The notes below the pieces were generated by a model that searched no databases, was not told the DNA's origin, and saw only the letters and a program-made list of their open reading frames with translations. From NCBI GenBank assembly GCA_017522125.1, contig JAFXAC010000077.1, positions 1 to 51,197 of the forward strand: 51,197 nt of DNA, given 5' to 3'. Source of the DNA: Clostridia bacterium (GTDB taxonomy: Bacteria > Bacillota > Clostridia > Oscillospirales > CAG-272). Shown in pieces: positions 7,294-16,570 of this stretch (its first letter is position 1; each line of letters starts with the position of its first letter). The translations under genes were made by a program, and so were the position numbers.

Positions 7294-8070
7294 ATGTACT
7301 ATAACAAAGTCGAAATTTGCGGAGTGAATACCACGAAGCTGAAAACCTTGACGGACGAGGAAAAGCACGAGCTTTTGGTAAAGACCAAGGCGGGGGACGA
7401 GGGCGCACGCGCCGAGCTTATATACGGCAATCTAAGGCTTGTGCTTAGCATCATTCAACGCTTTTCGGGGCGGCACGAGCCGATGGACGACCTGTTTCAG
7501 GTCGGTTGTATCGGGCTTGTTAAGGCGGTGGACAATTTCAACCTTGACCTTAACGTAAAATTTTCCACCTACGCCGTTCCGATGATAATAGGCGAGATAC
7601 GCCGTTATCTGCGCGACAATAACGCAATACGAATAAGCCGTTCGGTCAGGGATCTCGCCTACCGTGCGCTCGGCGCGCGCGAGGAGCTGATGAGCGATAA
7701 TCAAAACGAGCCAACGCCCGCACAGATAGCCGAGAAGATAGGGGAGAGCCGCGAGGCGGTCGTGAGGGCGATGGAGGCGATAGTTGAGCCAATGTCACTT
7801 TATGAGCCGATATACAGCGAAAACGGAGATTCACTTTACGTTATAGACCAGCTTGCCGACACCAATTCGTCTGACGAGATGTGGCTTGAAAATATTGCGC
7901 TTGCCGAGGCTATGGAGCATCTCGGCGAGAGGGAGCGCAGGATAATAAGCTTGCGCTTTTTTATGAACAAAACGCAAATGGAGATAGCCGAGGAAATAGG
8001 CATCTCGCAAGCGCAGGTGTCGCGCCTTGAAAAGGGCGCACTTGAGAGAATGCGCAAGGAGATAAATTGA
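7294..8070 (+). CDS. sigG: Sporulation sigma factor SigG
   Basis: This 258-residue sigma-70-family factor directs late forespore transcription. The opening NKVEICGVNTTKLKTL is the hallmark of SigG. Region 2 follows with LRLVLSIIQRFSGR, DDLFQVGCIGLVKAVDNFNL and KFSTYAVPMIIGEIRRYLRDNN. Region 4 ends the protein with TQMEIAEEIGISQAQVSRLEKGAL. Length equals B. subtilis SigG. The start ATG has GGGAG upstream. In many Bacillota sigG follows spoIIGA-sigE; here neither is present, and hairpin array B lies immediately upstream. A GAATA box at 7235 with a weak CGATAAT about 18 nt later could be a forespore-type promoter, but the match is poor. It ends in a strong terminator. Confidence 0.95.
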   Translation: MYYNKVEICGVNTTKLKTLTDEEKHELLVKTKAGDEGARAELIYGNLRLVLSIIQRFSGRHEPMDDLFQVGCIGLVKAVDNFNLDLNVKFSTYAVPMIIGEIRRYLRDNNAIRISRSVRDLAYRALGAREELMSDNQNEPTPAQIAEKIGESREAVVRAMEAIVEPMSLYEPIYSENGDSLYVIDQLADTNSSDEMWLENIALAEAMEHLGERERRIISLRFFMNKTQMEIAEEIGISQAQVSRLEKGALERMRKEIN

Positions 8071-8096
8071 AAAAAGCCTCGAAACGAGGCTTTTTT
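8070..8096 (+). terminator. Terminator of sigG
   Basis: Perfect 12-bp stem (8070-8081 with 8085-8096), loop AAA, ending in six T; it begins on the last base of the stop codon. Confidence 0.9.
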
Positions 8097-8179
8097 CTGT
8101 TATAATGGAATAAAAAATCCTTTATATTAATATATTATTATTAAACTTTACTAAAATAATAAAATATTAAATTTTGCAA

Positions 8180-8208
8180 TTGAAATTGACCTCGAAATGT
8201 TGTATAAT
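8180..8208 (+). promoter_or_regulatory. Promoter of the glycogen operon
   Basis: TTGAAA (8180-8185), 17 nt, TATAAT (8203-8208), 50 bases before glgB. A TTGACC at 8186 is too close to the -10 box to be the -35. No catabolite-control box was recognised. Confidence 0.65.
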
Positions 8209-8258
8209 ATAAAATAGGAAAATTTGATTCCGATTTTTCTGTTGAGGGAGGATAAAAA

Positions 8259-10199
8259 ATGAGCAATAAAAATGAAATGGCGGAATATCTGTTTCACCAA
8301 GGAACTAACTTTGAGTCATACAATTATTTTGGTGTTCATCGTGAAGATGGCTTGCTCACCTTCCGCGTTTGGGCTCCAAACGCCACGGCGGTTGCCGTAA
8401 TAGGCGACTTCAACGGCTGGCAGGGCTGTCACGGCTGCTATATGCGCCGCTTGAACGACGGAGGTATTTGGGAGATATCACTTCCCGATATGCCCGACGG
8501 AACTCGCTATAAGTATCTTATTCACACAAGGGACGGCAGACAGCTTCAGAAGGCTGACCCCTACGCCTTTGCCGCTGAGCTTCCCCCTGCAACCGCATCT
8601 CTCGTTTACACCGCCCCCACCGATTATCCGTGGCGTGACGCGGGCTGGATGAGCTTCCGCCCGAATGCGAGGGATTATAACCGCCCGTTAAACGTTTACG
8701 AGCTTCATCTCGGCTCTTGGAAGCGTCACGAGGACGGAACTTATCTTAGCTATCTTGAGCTTGCGCACGAGCTTCCTCAGTACGTCAAGCAGATGGGATA
8801 TACTCACATAGAGCTCTTGCCCGTTATGGAGCATCCCTTTGACGGCTCTTGGGGCTATCAGGTCACGGGATATTACGCGCCCACCTCGCGCTTTGGCTCT
8901 CCACGCGATTTCTGCGCTCTCGTTGACGCTATGCACGAGGCGGGAATAGGCGTTATTCTCGACTGGGTTCCCGCGCACTTCCCCAAGGATGCACACGGTC
9001 TTTACGAGTTTGACGGACAGCCGCTTTACGAGTATCAGGGCTGGGACAGAATGGAGCATAAGGGCTGGGGCACGCGCCGCTTTGACGTGGGCAGAACGGA
9101 GGTTCAGTCCTTCCTCGTTTCCAACGCCTGCTTCTGGGCGGAGGTCTACCACGCGGACGGAATCCGCGTTGACGCGGTAGCGTCCATGCTCTATCTCGAT
9201 TACGATAAAGCACCCGGCGAATGGGTACCCAATATCTACGGCGATAACCGTTGCCTTGAGGCTATGGCGTTCTTCAAGAAGCTCAACGGTCATATGGCAG
9301 GTCGCCACCCCGCCGTTATGATGATAGCGGAGGAATCGAGCGCGTGGGCAGGTCTTACCTCGTTTGATGGTGACGGACTCGGCTTCACCTATAAATGGAA
9401 TATGGGTTGGATGAACGACAGCCTTTCCTATCTCAAGACAGACCCGATATACAGAAAATATCATCACGATAAAATGACCTTCTCGCTGATGTACGCCTTC
9501 GGCGAAAAGTATGTGCTCCCCATCTCACACGACGAGGTCGTTCACGGTAAAAAGTCGCTTCTCGACCGCGCACCCGGCGATTACTACAACAAATTCGCAG
9601 GCACGCGCGCCTTTATGACTTATATGATGACTCACCCGGGCAAAAAGCTGCTCTTTATGGGCTGCGAGTACGGCCCGTTCCGCGAGTGGGACTATAACAG
9701 CAGTCTTGAGTGGTTTATGCTTGATTACGACAAGCACGCAAGACTTCAGCGCTTCAACGCCGACCTTAACCACCTGTATCTTGCAAACTCTGCCCTTTGG
9801 GCGCGTGATACGGATTGGAGTGGATTTGATTGGGTTGAGGTCGATAACGCAGATGCAAGCGTTATCGCTTACCGCAGAATGTCCGACGACGGCGAGCTTC
9901 TCATCGTTGTCAACTACACGCCTGTCTATTACCCCGAATACCGACTCGGCGTACCCTTTGCGGGACGCTGGAGCGAGCTTCTCTCAAGCGACGATCTTGC
10001 GTACGGCGGCGGCGGTGTAACGCACCCCGACGGAATCGTAAGCGAGCCGATACCCGCAGGCAAGTGGGATAATTCCGTATCCATTCGCCTTGCACCTCAC
10101 GGCGCGCTGATCTTCAAGCTCGAAGCCAAGGAGGCTGACGCTGAGCCCGCTCCCAAGGCAAAGAAAGCCGCTTCGTGCAGAAAAAAGAATAATAAATAA
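8259..10199 (+). CDS. glgB: 1,4-alpha-glucan branching enzyme
   Basis: This 646-residue cytosolic enzyme creates alpha-1,6 branches in glycogen. An N-terminal CBM48 module (about 20-115: FRVWAPNATAVAVIGDFNGW) precedes a GH13 barrel. The catalytic nucleophile Asp is in DGIRVDAVASMLYLDY (near 308), the acid/base Glu in MMIAEESSAW (near 363) and the third Asp in PISHDEVVHGKKSLL. A C-terminal beta domain and a Lys-rich tail (PKAKKAASCRKKNNK) end it. GGGAGG lies before the ATG. It is the first gene of a seven-gene operon; glgC starts 34 bases after its stop. The last ~20 residues are a low-complexity extension, not needed for the fold. Confidence 0.96.
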   Translation: MSNKNEMAEYLFHQGTNFESYNYFGVHREDGLLTFRVWAPNATAVAVIGDFNGWQGCHGCYMRRLNDGGIWEISLPDMPDGTRYKYLIHTRDGRQLQKADPYAFAAELPPATASLVYTAPTDYPWRDAGWMSFRPNARDYNRPLNVYELHLGSWKRHEDGTYLSYLELAHELPQYVKQMGYTHIELLPVMEHPFDGSWGYQVTGYYAPTSRFGSPRDFCALVDAMHEAGIGVILDWVPAHFPKDAHGLYEFDGQPLYEYQGWDRMEHKGWGTRRFDVGRTEVQSFLVSNACFWAEVYHADGIRVDAVASMLYLDYDKAPGEWVPNIYGDNRCLEAMAFFKKLNGHMAGRHPAVMMIAEESSAWAGLTSFDGDGLGFTYKWNMGWMNDSLSYLKTDPIYRKYHHDKMTFSLMYAFGEKYVLPISHDEVVHGKKSLLDRAPGDYYNKFAGTRAFMTYMMTHPGKKLLFMGCEYGPFREWDYNSSLEWFMLDYDKHARLQRFNADLNHLYLANSALWARDTDWSGFDWVEVDNADASVIAYRRMSDDGELLIVVNYTPVYYPEYRLGVPFAGRWSELLSSDDLAYGGGGVTHPDGIVSEPIPAGKWDNSVSIRLAPHGALIFKLEAKEADAEPAPKAKKAASCRKKNNK

Positions 10200-10233
10200 G
10201 TAATATATCGCAAGAAAGGAACGGATCAAAGCT

Positions 10234-11421
10234 ATGTATAAGAAAAAAGAATGTGTCGCAATGCTTCTCGCAGGTGGACAGGGAAGCCGACTCTACGCAC
10301 TTACCTCAAAGCTTGCCAAGCCCGCCGTTTTGTTCGGCGGCAAATATCGCATCATCGATTTCCCCCTTTCAAACTGTGTTAACTCAGGCATTGACACCGT
10401 AGGCGTCCTCACTCAGTATCAGCCATTGCTCCTGAATGATTATATAGGCAACGGACTTCCCTGGGACCTCGACCGCAACTACGGCGGTGTAAAGATTTTG
10501 CCCCCGTATCAGGGCAAGGATCGCGCCGATTGGTATCGCGGAACTGCCAATGCAATTTATCAGAATATTCAGTTCATCAAGCAGTACGATCCCGAATACG
10601 TTTTGATCCTTTCGGGCGACCATATCTACAAGATGGACTACGCCGCAATGCTTGCCGCACACAAGCGCAACAATGCGGATTGCACCATCGCCGTTATCGA
10701 CGTTCCGATCGAGGAGGCGAGCCGCTTCGGTATTATGAGCGTGAACGATGACGGAAGCGTGTGGAAGTTCTCCGAAAAGCCCAAGAACCCCGATAGCACG
10801 AAGGCTTCGATGGGCATTTACATCTTCAATACCAAAAAGCTCCTTTCCTATCTTGAGGAGGACGAGAAGAACCCCAACTCCGAAAACGATTTCGGTAAAA
10901 ACATCATTCCCGCAATGCTTGGCGCAGGCGAGAGAATGTTCGCGTACCCCTTCTCAGGCTATTGGAAGGACGTCGGAACCATCAAATCCCTTTGGGAAGC
11001 AAATATGGATATGCTTGGCGCAGACCCCGCACTTGTTCTCAACGACGACAAGTGGCGCATCTACGCACGCCACTACGCACAGGCTCCGCAGTTTATAAGC
11101 AAGGACGCGGAAATATCCAACTGCTCCATTACCGAGGGCTGTGAGATATACGGAAAGGTCAAAAATTCCGTTCTCGGCGTTGGTGTGCGCGTTTTAGAGG
11201 GTGCAGAGGTCGTGGACTCCGTTATTATGAGCGGTGCTACGATAGACAAAAATGCCGTTGTTAAGTATTCCATCGTCGATTCCTTTGCCTACGTCGGAGA
11301 GGGCGCAACTCTCGGCGCAGACCGTGCAGAGGGCGTAGAGGTAGCTGTCGTTGGCGCAGGCGTAAACGTTGCGGCAGGGGAGAACGTTCCCCAGGGCGCA
11401 ATGCTTTACGGCGAGTGGTAA
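10234..11421 (+). CDS. glgC: Glucose-1-phosphate adenylyltransferase, catalytic subunit
   Basis: This 395-residue protein makes ADP-glucose from ATP and glucose-1-phosphate, the committed step of bacterial glycogen synthesis. The nucleotidyltransferase domain starts with [22 protein letters not shown] (residues 11-32) and has [13 protein letters not shown] near 130 and [18 protein letters not shown] near 240. A left-handed beta-helix of hexapeptide repeats fills the C-terminal third. AAGGAACGG lies before the ATG. It sits 29 bases ahead of glgD, with which it most likely forms a mixed GlgC/GlgD complex as in other Bacillota. Confidence 0.97.
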   Translation: MYKKKECVAMLLAGGQGSRLYALTSKLAKPAVLFGGKYRIIDFPLSNCVNSGIDTVGVLTQYQPLLLNDYIGNGLPWDLDRNYGGVKILPPYQGKDRADWYRGTANAIYQNIQFIKQYDPEYVLILSGDHIYKMDYAAMLAAHKRNNADCTIAVIDVPIEEASRFGIMSVNDDGSVWKFSEKPKNPDSTKASMGIYIFNTKKLLSYLEEDEKNPNSENDFGKNIIPAMLGAGERMFAYPFSGYWKDVGTIKSLWEANMDMLGADPALVLNDDKWRIYARHYAQAPQFISKDAEISNCSITEGCEIYGKVKNSVLGVGVRVLEGAEVVDSVIMSGATIDKNAVVKYSIVDSFAYVGEGATLGADRAEGVEVAVVGAGVNVAAGENVPQGAMLYGEW

Positions 11422-11450
11422 GGGCAGAAATTAAAAAGGAGGATATTAAA

Positions 11451-12584
11451 ATGACCGCAGCAGGACTTATATTTTCCAATATTCACGACGAATGTCTGCC
11501 TGAGCTTACCCGCCATCGCACTATGGCGAGCGTTCCCTTCGGCGGCAGATACCGTCTTATAGATTTTCCGCTTTCCAATATGGTAAACTCCAACATCACA
11601 AAGGTTGGCGTTATAACCCACTACAATTATCAGTCGCTCCTTGACCACATCGGAACTGGTAAGGACTGGGATCTTGCCCGCCGTTCGGGCGGTATCAAGC
11701 TCCTCCCCCCCTTCATCTCCGCCTTTGATTCCAAGGGAACACCCTCGCTTTATCATACGCGCCTTGAGGCTATGCTGGGCGTTATGAATTTCATCTCTCG
11801 CTGTGATGAGGACGTTATCGTGCTTTCCGATTGCGACGCTATCTGCAACATCGACCTGCGCGACGTTATCAAGTACCACGAGAGAAGCGGCGCGGACATC
11901 ACCATCGTAACCAAGCGCGTCAGAAGCGCAAGCGCCATTGCCGCAAGACAGTGGATAGTAAATGCCGACGATAACGGCAACATCTACGAGGTGGCAGAGT
12001 ACACAAAGGGACTTTGCGACGAGGCAGAGGTTTCCACCAATATTATGGTGATCACCCGTAGCTACCTGCAAGCTATATTGCTTGACGCTTCGGCGCACGG
12101 ATACACGCACTTCTTTAACGAGGTCATTCTCAAAAACATCGGTAGAGCCAACTACCGCGCATACCGTTACCACGGATATTATGCAAACATCAGCTCTATT
12201 TCGGGCTATTTCGATTGCTCGATGAGCCTTCTTGATGCGAATGTGCGTAACGCGCTCTTCAGACAGGAGAACCGCGCCGTATACACGAAGGTCCGCAACT
12301 CCGCCCCCACGACCTATTGCGATGGCGCGAAGGTAACAAATTCCGTTGTAGCCGACGGATGCGTTATTGAGGGTGAGGTAGAGAACTGCATAATCTTCCG
12401 CGGAGTCAAGGTCGGCAGAGGCACGAAGATCAAAAACTCCATTCTGCTTCAGGACACCTACGTTGGTCAGAACGTAAGCCTTAACTGCGTTATCACTGAT
12501 AAAAATGCCATTATCCGCGACTCGCGCGTTCTTTCGGGACACGAGAGCATGCCCTTCTTCATCGGCAAGGGAATAATGGTATAA
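11451..12584 (+). CDS. glgD: GlgD, ADP-glucose pyrophosphorylase partner subunit
   Basis: This 377-residue protein is a paralogue of GlgC. It keeps the fold (VPFGGRYRLIDFPLSNMVNSNITKVGV) but lacks the N-terminal GGxGxRL nucleotide loop: the matching stretch reads LIFSNIHDECLPELTRHRTMAS. In related bacteria GlgD is inactive or weakly active alone and raises the activity of GlgC in a heteromer. A beta-helix domain follows. The start is the ATG at 11451 with AAGGAGG; an earlier frame-open codon at 11415 lies inside glgC and gives unrelated residues. glgA begins 19 bases after its stop. Confidence 0.94.
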   Translation: MTAAGLIFSNIHDECLPELTRHRTMASVPFGGRYRLIDFPLSNMVNSNITKVGVITHYNYQSLLDHIGTGKDWDLARRSGGIKLLPPFISAFDSKGTPSLYHTRLEAMLGVMNFISRCDEDVIVLSDCDAICNIDLRDVIKYHERSGADITIVTKRVRSASAIAARQWIVNADDNGNIYEVAEYTKGLCDEAEVSTNIMVITRSYLQAILLDASAHGYTHFFNEVILKNIGRANYRAYRYHGYYANISSISGYFDCSMSLLDANVRNALFRQENRAVYTKVRNSAPTTYCDGAKVTNSVVADGCVIEGEVENCIIFRGVKVGRGTKIKNSILLQDTYVGQNVSLNCVITDKNAIIRDSRVLSGHESMPFFIGKGIMV

Positions 12585-12603
12585 AAAATAAAGAGGTAAA
12601 ACA

Positions 12604-14043
12604 ATGAAAAAAAGTGTACTTTTCGTAGGAGCTGAGGCAATGCCTTTTGCCGCCACGGGCGGTCTTGGCGACGTTCTCGGCTCTCTCCCCACGGCGCTTG
12701 CCGCTGAGGGAACGGACGTGCGCGTGGTTATGCCGCTCTACTCGGCTGTTGGCGCAAAATGGCGCGAGCAGATGAAGACCGAGGCGGTCTTTACCGTAGA
12801 GCTTGCCTGGCGCCGTCAGTACTGTGGAATACTTAGCCTTAAAAAGGACGGAGTAACCTATTATTTCGTTGACAATGAATATTATTTTGACCGCGCGGGC
12901 GGACTTTACGGTCATTACGATGACGGTGAACGCTTTGCCTTCTTCTGCACAGCCGTGCTTGAAATGCTTCCGAGGATAAATTTCTTCCCGAAGGTGCTTC
13001 ACGCAAACGATTGGCAGTCTGCGCTTTCACTTATATATCTTTGTCGCAAATATATGGGGCGTCCGCAGTACGCCGCTATCCGCCGCGTATTTACCATTCA
13101 TAATATCGAATATCAGGGCAAATACGATTTCTACATTCTCGGTGACGTTTTCGGACTGGGTGCCGCTGACCGCGAGTGCGTAGAATACGACGGATGCATA
13201 AATCTTATGAAGGGAGCTATCGAGTCTGCCGAGATAGTAACTACCGTCAGCCCGAGATACGCCGAGGAGATAATGTCCCCGCAGTATTCTCACGGACTTT
13301 GGAGGATACTCCAGAGAAATTCGTCAAAGGTGCGCGGTATACTCAACGGCATCGACTACGCGTATTACGATCCCAAAACGGACCCTGTTCTTCCTAAGAA
13401 TTACAGCGCAAACGCTCCCGCGCAGAAGGCGGCTTGCCGCACGAAGCTGCGCCGCGATCTCGGACTTCCCGACGTCGACGTTCCGCTGATAGCCGTTATT
13501 TCGCGCCTTGCCTCGCACAAGGGACTTGACCTTGTTGCCGAATGCTTGCGCGGAGTTCTTTGGAACACGGGCGCGCAGTTCGTGGTCCTCGGATGCGGCG
13601 AGAGCAAGTATGAGGACTTTTTCCGCGCACTTGAGGGAGAATTCCCAAATCAGGTACGCGCCCTCATCACCTACGACAGAGATCTGTCCCGCAAGATATA
13701 CGCCGCGGCTGACGTCTTTATGATGCCGTCGAAGAGCGAGCCCTGCGGACTCTCGCAGATGATAGCCTCAAGATACGGCGCGATCCCCGTAGTAAGAGAA
13801 ACGGGCGGACTTGCCGACTCTATCCACGGCTATTGGGAGAAAGAGGACGGAACTCTTATGGGAAATGGATTTACCTTTGCCAACTACAGCGCCGCCGAGC
13901 TTTACGAGCGCACCTGCGCCGCAGTGGAGCTGCTTAAGGACAAGAAAAAGGCAAGGAAATTTATAAAGAAGATAATGTCCACCGACTTTTCGTGGGCGGC
14001 ATCTGCAAAGCAGTACGTCAGTATGTATGACAGCCTTAACTAA
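12604..14043 (+). CDS. glgA: Glycogen synthase (ADP-glucose)
   Basis: This 479-residue GT5 enzyme extends alpha-1,4-glucan chains from ADP-glucose. The N-terminal GT-B half has the ADP-glucose loop FAATGGLGDVLGSLP near residues 17-30; the usual Lys of KxGGLGD is replaced by Thr in ATGGLGDV. The partner half has GVLNGID-like RGILNGIDYAYYDP near 247 and the donor-site MMPSKSEPCGLSQM with its conserved Glu near 378. AAGAGGT precedes the ATG. Length is typical. It is followed after 28 bases by glgP. Confidence 0.96.
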   Translation: MKKSVLFVGAEAMPFAATGGLGDVLGSLPTALAAEGTDVRVVMPLYSAVGAKWREQMKTEAVFTVELAWRRQYCGILSLKKDGVTYYFVDNEYYFDRAGGLYGHYDDGERFAFFCTAVLEMLPRINFFPKVLHANDWQSALSLIYLCRKYMGRPQYAAIRRVFTIHNIEYQGKYDFYILGDVFGLGAADRECVEYDGCINLMKGAIESAEIVTTVSPRYAEEIMSPQYSHGLWRILQRNSSKVRGILNGIDYAYYDPKTDPVLPKNYSANAPAQKAACRTKLRRDLGLPDVDVPLIAVISRLASHKGLDLVAECLRGVLWNTGAQFVVLGCGESKYEDFFRALEGEFPNQVRALITYDRDLSRKIYAAADVFMMPSKSEPCGLSQMIASRYGAIPVVRETGGLADSIHGYWEKEDGTLMGNGFTFANYSAAELYERTCAAVELLKDKKKARKFIKKIMSTDFSWAASAKQYVSMYDSLN

Positions 14044-14071
14044 TCAAAGACAAACATTGGAGGAAGTTGAT

Positions 14072-16546
14072 TTGAATTACAAACCTAACGCAACTGAAGT
14101 AAAATTTAATATTGAACAAAAGCTTTCGCGCCAGTTCGGCGCAACCGCCCGCGACGCTTCACGCGAGCAGATGTATAAGGCTGTTGTTCACACCGTAAAG
14201 GACATCCTTACCGAGAAGCGCTCCGAGTTCAAGGATACCATCAATCACAAGGGCGAAAAGCGCATTTACTATATGTGCATGGAGTTCCTTATGGGACGCT
14301 CGCTCAAGACCAGCCTTCACAACCTCGGACTTGCCGAGTCCTATAAGAAGGCTCTGAAGAACCTCGGCTACGATCTTAACGATCTCTACGAGTGTGAGCC
14401 CGATGCAGGACTTGGAAACGGCGGTCTTGGCAGACTTGCCGCCTGCTTTATGGACTCTCTCTACTCGCTCGATTACCCCGCTTGCGGATTCTCGCTTTGC
14501 TACGAGTACGGTCTTTTCAAGCAGAAGATAGTTGACGGTATTCAGGTAGAGATGCCTGATATCTGGCTTCCCGGTGGCGAGGTATGGCTCGTTCCCCGTA
14601 CTGACCGTATCTTCACCGTCAAGATGGGCGGTAAGGTAATTGAGAAGTGGCAGAACGGCAGACTTGAGATAGGCTACGAGGACACCGAGGACTTCGAGGC
14701 AGTGCCCTACGATATGATGGTTTCGGGCGGCGACAGCGACGGCGTAAACAGACTCCGTCTTTGGAAGGCACGCGATATCCGTTCCTTTAATATGGGACTC
14801 TTCACGCAGGGACAGTACACCCGTGCGCTTGAGGAAAGCAACAGTGCCGAGATAATCTCGAAGGTGCTTTATCCCTCGGACAACCATATGGAAGGTAAGC
14901 TGCTCCGTCTTACTCAGCAGTACTTCCTTGTTTCCGCGTCCGTTCAGAGCATTATCCGCGACCATATGGCGGTTTACGGAACTCTTGATAATCTTCACGA
15001 GAAGGTTGCAATCCACATCAACGATACGCACCCTGCGCTCTGCATTCCCGAGCTTATGCGTATCCTCGTAGACGAATATAACTACTCTTGGGAGCATGCT
15101 TGGTACATCACCACCAACACCGTTTCCTACACCAACCACACCGTAATGCCCGAGGCACTTGAGAAGTGGAGCGAGGACCTCTTCCGCTTCCGTCTGCCCA
15201 GAATCCACACCATCGTACGCGAGATCAACGAGCGCTTCTGCAAGGAGGCTTGGGATCGTTTCCCCGGCAACTGGAGCAGAGTTTCCGCTATGAGCATCAT
15301 CAGCTACGGTCAGGTCCATATGGCAAATCTTGCCGTTATCGGCTCTCACACCGTAAACGGAGTTTCCAAGCTCCACTCCCAGATACTCGTGGATTCCGTA
15401 TTCAAGGATTTCTACCGTATGTGGCCCGAAAGATTTACCAACGTAACCAACGGTATTGCTCACCGCCGTTGGCTGTGCTACTCCAACCCGGGTCTTGCAG
15501 GTCTGCTTGACGAAACTATCGGAACGGGATATCGCAAGAACCCCGAGGAGCTTGAAAAGTTCCTTGCATTCGCTGACGATAAGGCTGTTCTTGACAAGCT
15601 TCGCGCTATCAAGCACGATAACAAGGAGGCGTTCTCCGAGTTCATCTACAAGCGCACGGGTACACCCATTGATACTCATTCTATATACGACGTACAGATC
15701 AAGCGTTTGCACGAGTACAAGCGTCAGCTTCTTAACGTTCTCAACATTATCGGAATGTATCTTGATCTTCTGGATAATCCCGATATGGATTTCTATCCCA
15801 GAACGTTCATCTTCGGCGCAAAGGCAGCTCCCGGATATCAGCTCGCAAAGAGGATCATTCAGCTTATTTGCATGCTCTCCCGTGAGCTTGATGCTAACCC
15901 CAAGATCCGCGAAAAGCTCCGCGTTATCTTCGTTGAGGATTACAACGTAAGTGCGGCAGAGTGCCTTATCCCCGCAGCCGAGATCAGCCAGCAGATCTCT
16001 ATGGCAGGTAAGGAAGCAAGCGGTACGGGCTGTATGAAGCTTATGATAAACGGTGCGCTCACCATCGGTACTCTTGACGGCGCAAACGTTGAGATGCACG
16101 CCGCAGTTGGCGACGATAACATCTATATCTTCGGTCTTAACGCCGCAGAGGTCGAGGAGCTTTGGCTCTCGGGCTACACTCCCGCCATCTACTACTCGCG
16201 TAACGAAAAGCTCCGCCGCATAATCGACAGACTTAACGTAGGCTTTGCAGGCGAGTCCTTTGCGGACATCGCAACCTATCTTATCTCTCCCACCTACGGC
16301 GTTGCCGATCCCTACCTCTGCATAGCTGATTTTGATTCTTATAACAGAATTCACGGCGCAATGTACAGAGATTACCTCGATCGCGACAGATGGACTCGCA
16401 TGTCCCTTGTAAACATCGCAAAGTGCGGCTACTTCGCCGCCGACAGAGCAGTTGCAGAGTATGCCGACAGAATTTGGCATCTCAACCGCGTTCCCGTTCC
16501 GAAGGCTGCTCCCGCGAAGACTGCAAAGGCAAAAACCAAAAAATAA
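14072..16546 (+). CDS. glgP: Glycogen/maltodextrin phosphorylase
   Basis: This 824-residue GT35 enzyme releases glucose-1-phosphate from glycogen using phosphate and pyridoxal phosphate. N-terminal marks are YYMCMEFLMGRSL and DAGLGNGGLGRLAACF. The PLP-lysine region reads ISMAGKEASGTGCMKLMINGALTIGTLDGANVE (written here in parts of a longer motif near residue 640), with the PLP-binding Lys after GCM. The likely start is the TTG at 14072, 8 bases after GGAGG (14059-14063). An upstream in-frame start at 14027 would overlap glgA by 17 bases and has no ribosome site. The Ala/Lys-rich C-terminal tail (AAPAKTAKAKTKK) resembles the tail on GlgB. Confidence 0.95.
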   Translation: MNYKPNATEVKFNIEQKLSRQFGATARDASREQMYKAVVHTVKDILTEKRSEFKDTINHKGEKRIYYMCMEFLMGRSLKTSLHNLGLAESYKKALKNLGYDLNDLYECEPDAGLGNGGLGRLAACFMDSLYSLDYPACGFSLCYEYGLFKQKIVDGIQVEMPDIWLPGGEVWLVPRTDRIFTVKMGGKVIEKWQNGRLEIGYEDTEDFEAVPYDMMVSGGDSDGVNRLRLWKARDIRSFNMGLFTQGQYTRALEESNSAEIISKVLYPSDNHMEGKLLRLTQQYFLVSASVQSIIRDHMAVYGTLDNLHEKVAIHINDTHPALCIPELMRILVDEYNYSWEHAWYITTNTVSYTNHTVMPEALEKWSEDLFRFRLPRIHTIVREINERFCKEAWDRFPGNWSRVSAMSIISYGQVHMANLAVIGSHTVNGVSKLHSQILVDSVFKDFYRMWPERFTNVTNGIAHRRWLCYSNPGLAGLLDETIGTGYRKNPEELEKFLAFADDKAVLDKLRAIKHDNKEAFSEFIYKRTGTPIDTHSIYDVQIKRLHEYKRQLLNVLNIIGMYLDLLDNPDMDFYPRTFIFGAKAAPGYQLAKRIIQLICMLSRELDANPKIREKLRVIFVEDYNVSAAECLIPAAEISQQISMAGKEASGTGCMKLMINGALTIGTLDGANVEMHAAVGDDNIYIFGLNAAEVEELWLSGYTPAIYYSRNEKLRRIIDRLNVGFAGESFADIATYLISPTYGVADPYLCIADFDSYNRIHGAMYRDYLDRDRWTRMSLVNIAKCGYFAADRAVAEYADRIWHLNRVPVPKAAPAKTAKAKTKK

Positions 16547-16570
16547 TTTACCGAAAGAGAAATAGACTTA

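Noticed and set aside
7294-8070. Assignment as SigF or SigE
   Set aside because: The N-terminal NKVEICGVNTTKL stretch and overall length match SigG specifically.
8098-8258. Riboswitch or attenuator ahead of glgB
   Set aside because: The region is AT-rich with a plain promoter; after the sigG terminator I found no stem set of riboswitch size.
11451-12584. glgD as a broken copy of glgC
   Set aside because: The lack of the nucleotide loop is normal for GlgD; the frame is intact and the gene sits in the usual place after glgC.
14159-16480. 773-residue minus-strand protein
   Set aside because: It is the antisense shadow of glgP, caused by biased codon use; no family resemblance and no ribosome site. 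The same holds for the long minus-strand frames over glgD (11406-12692), the lipoprotein (32795-34030) and the giant binding protein (46254-47849).
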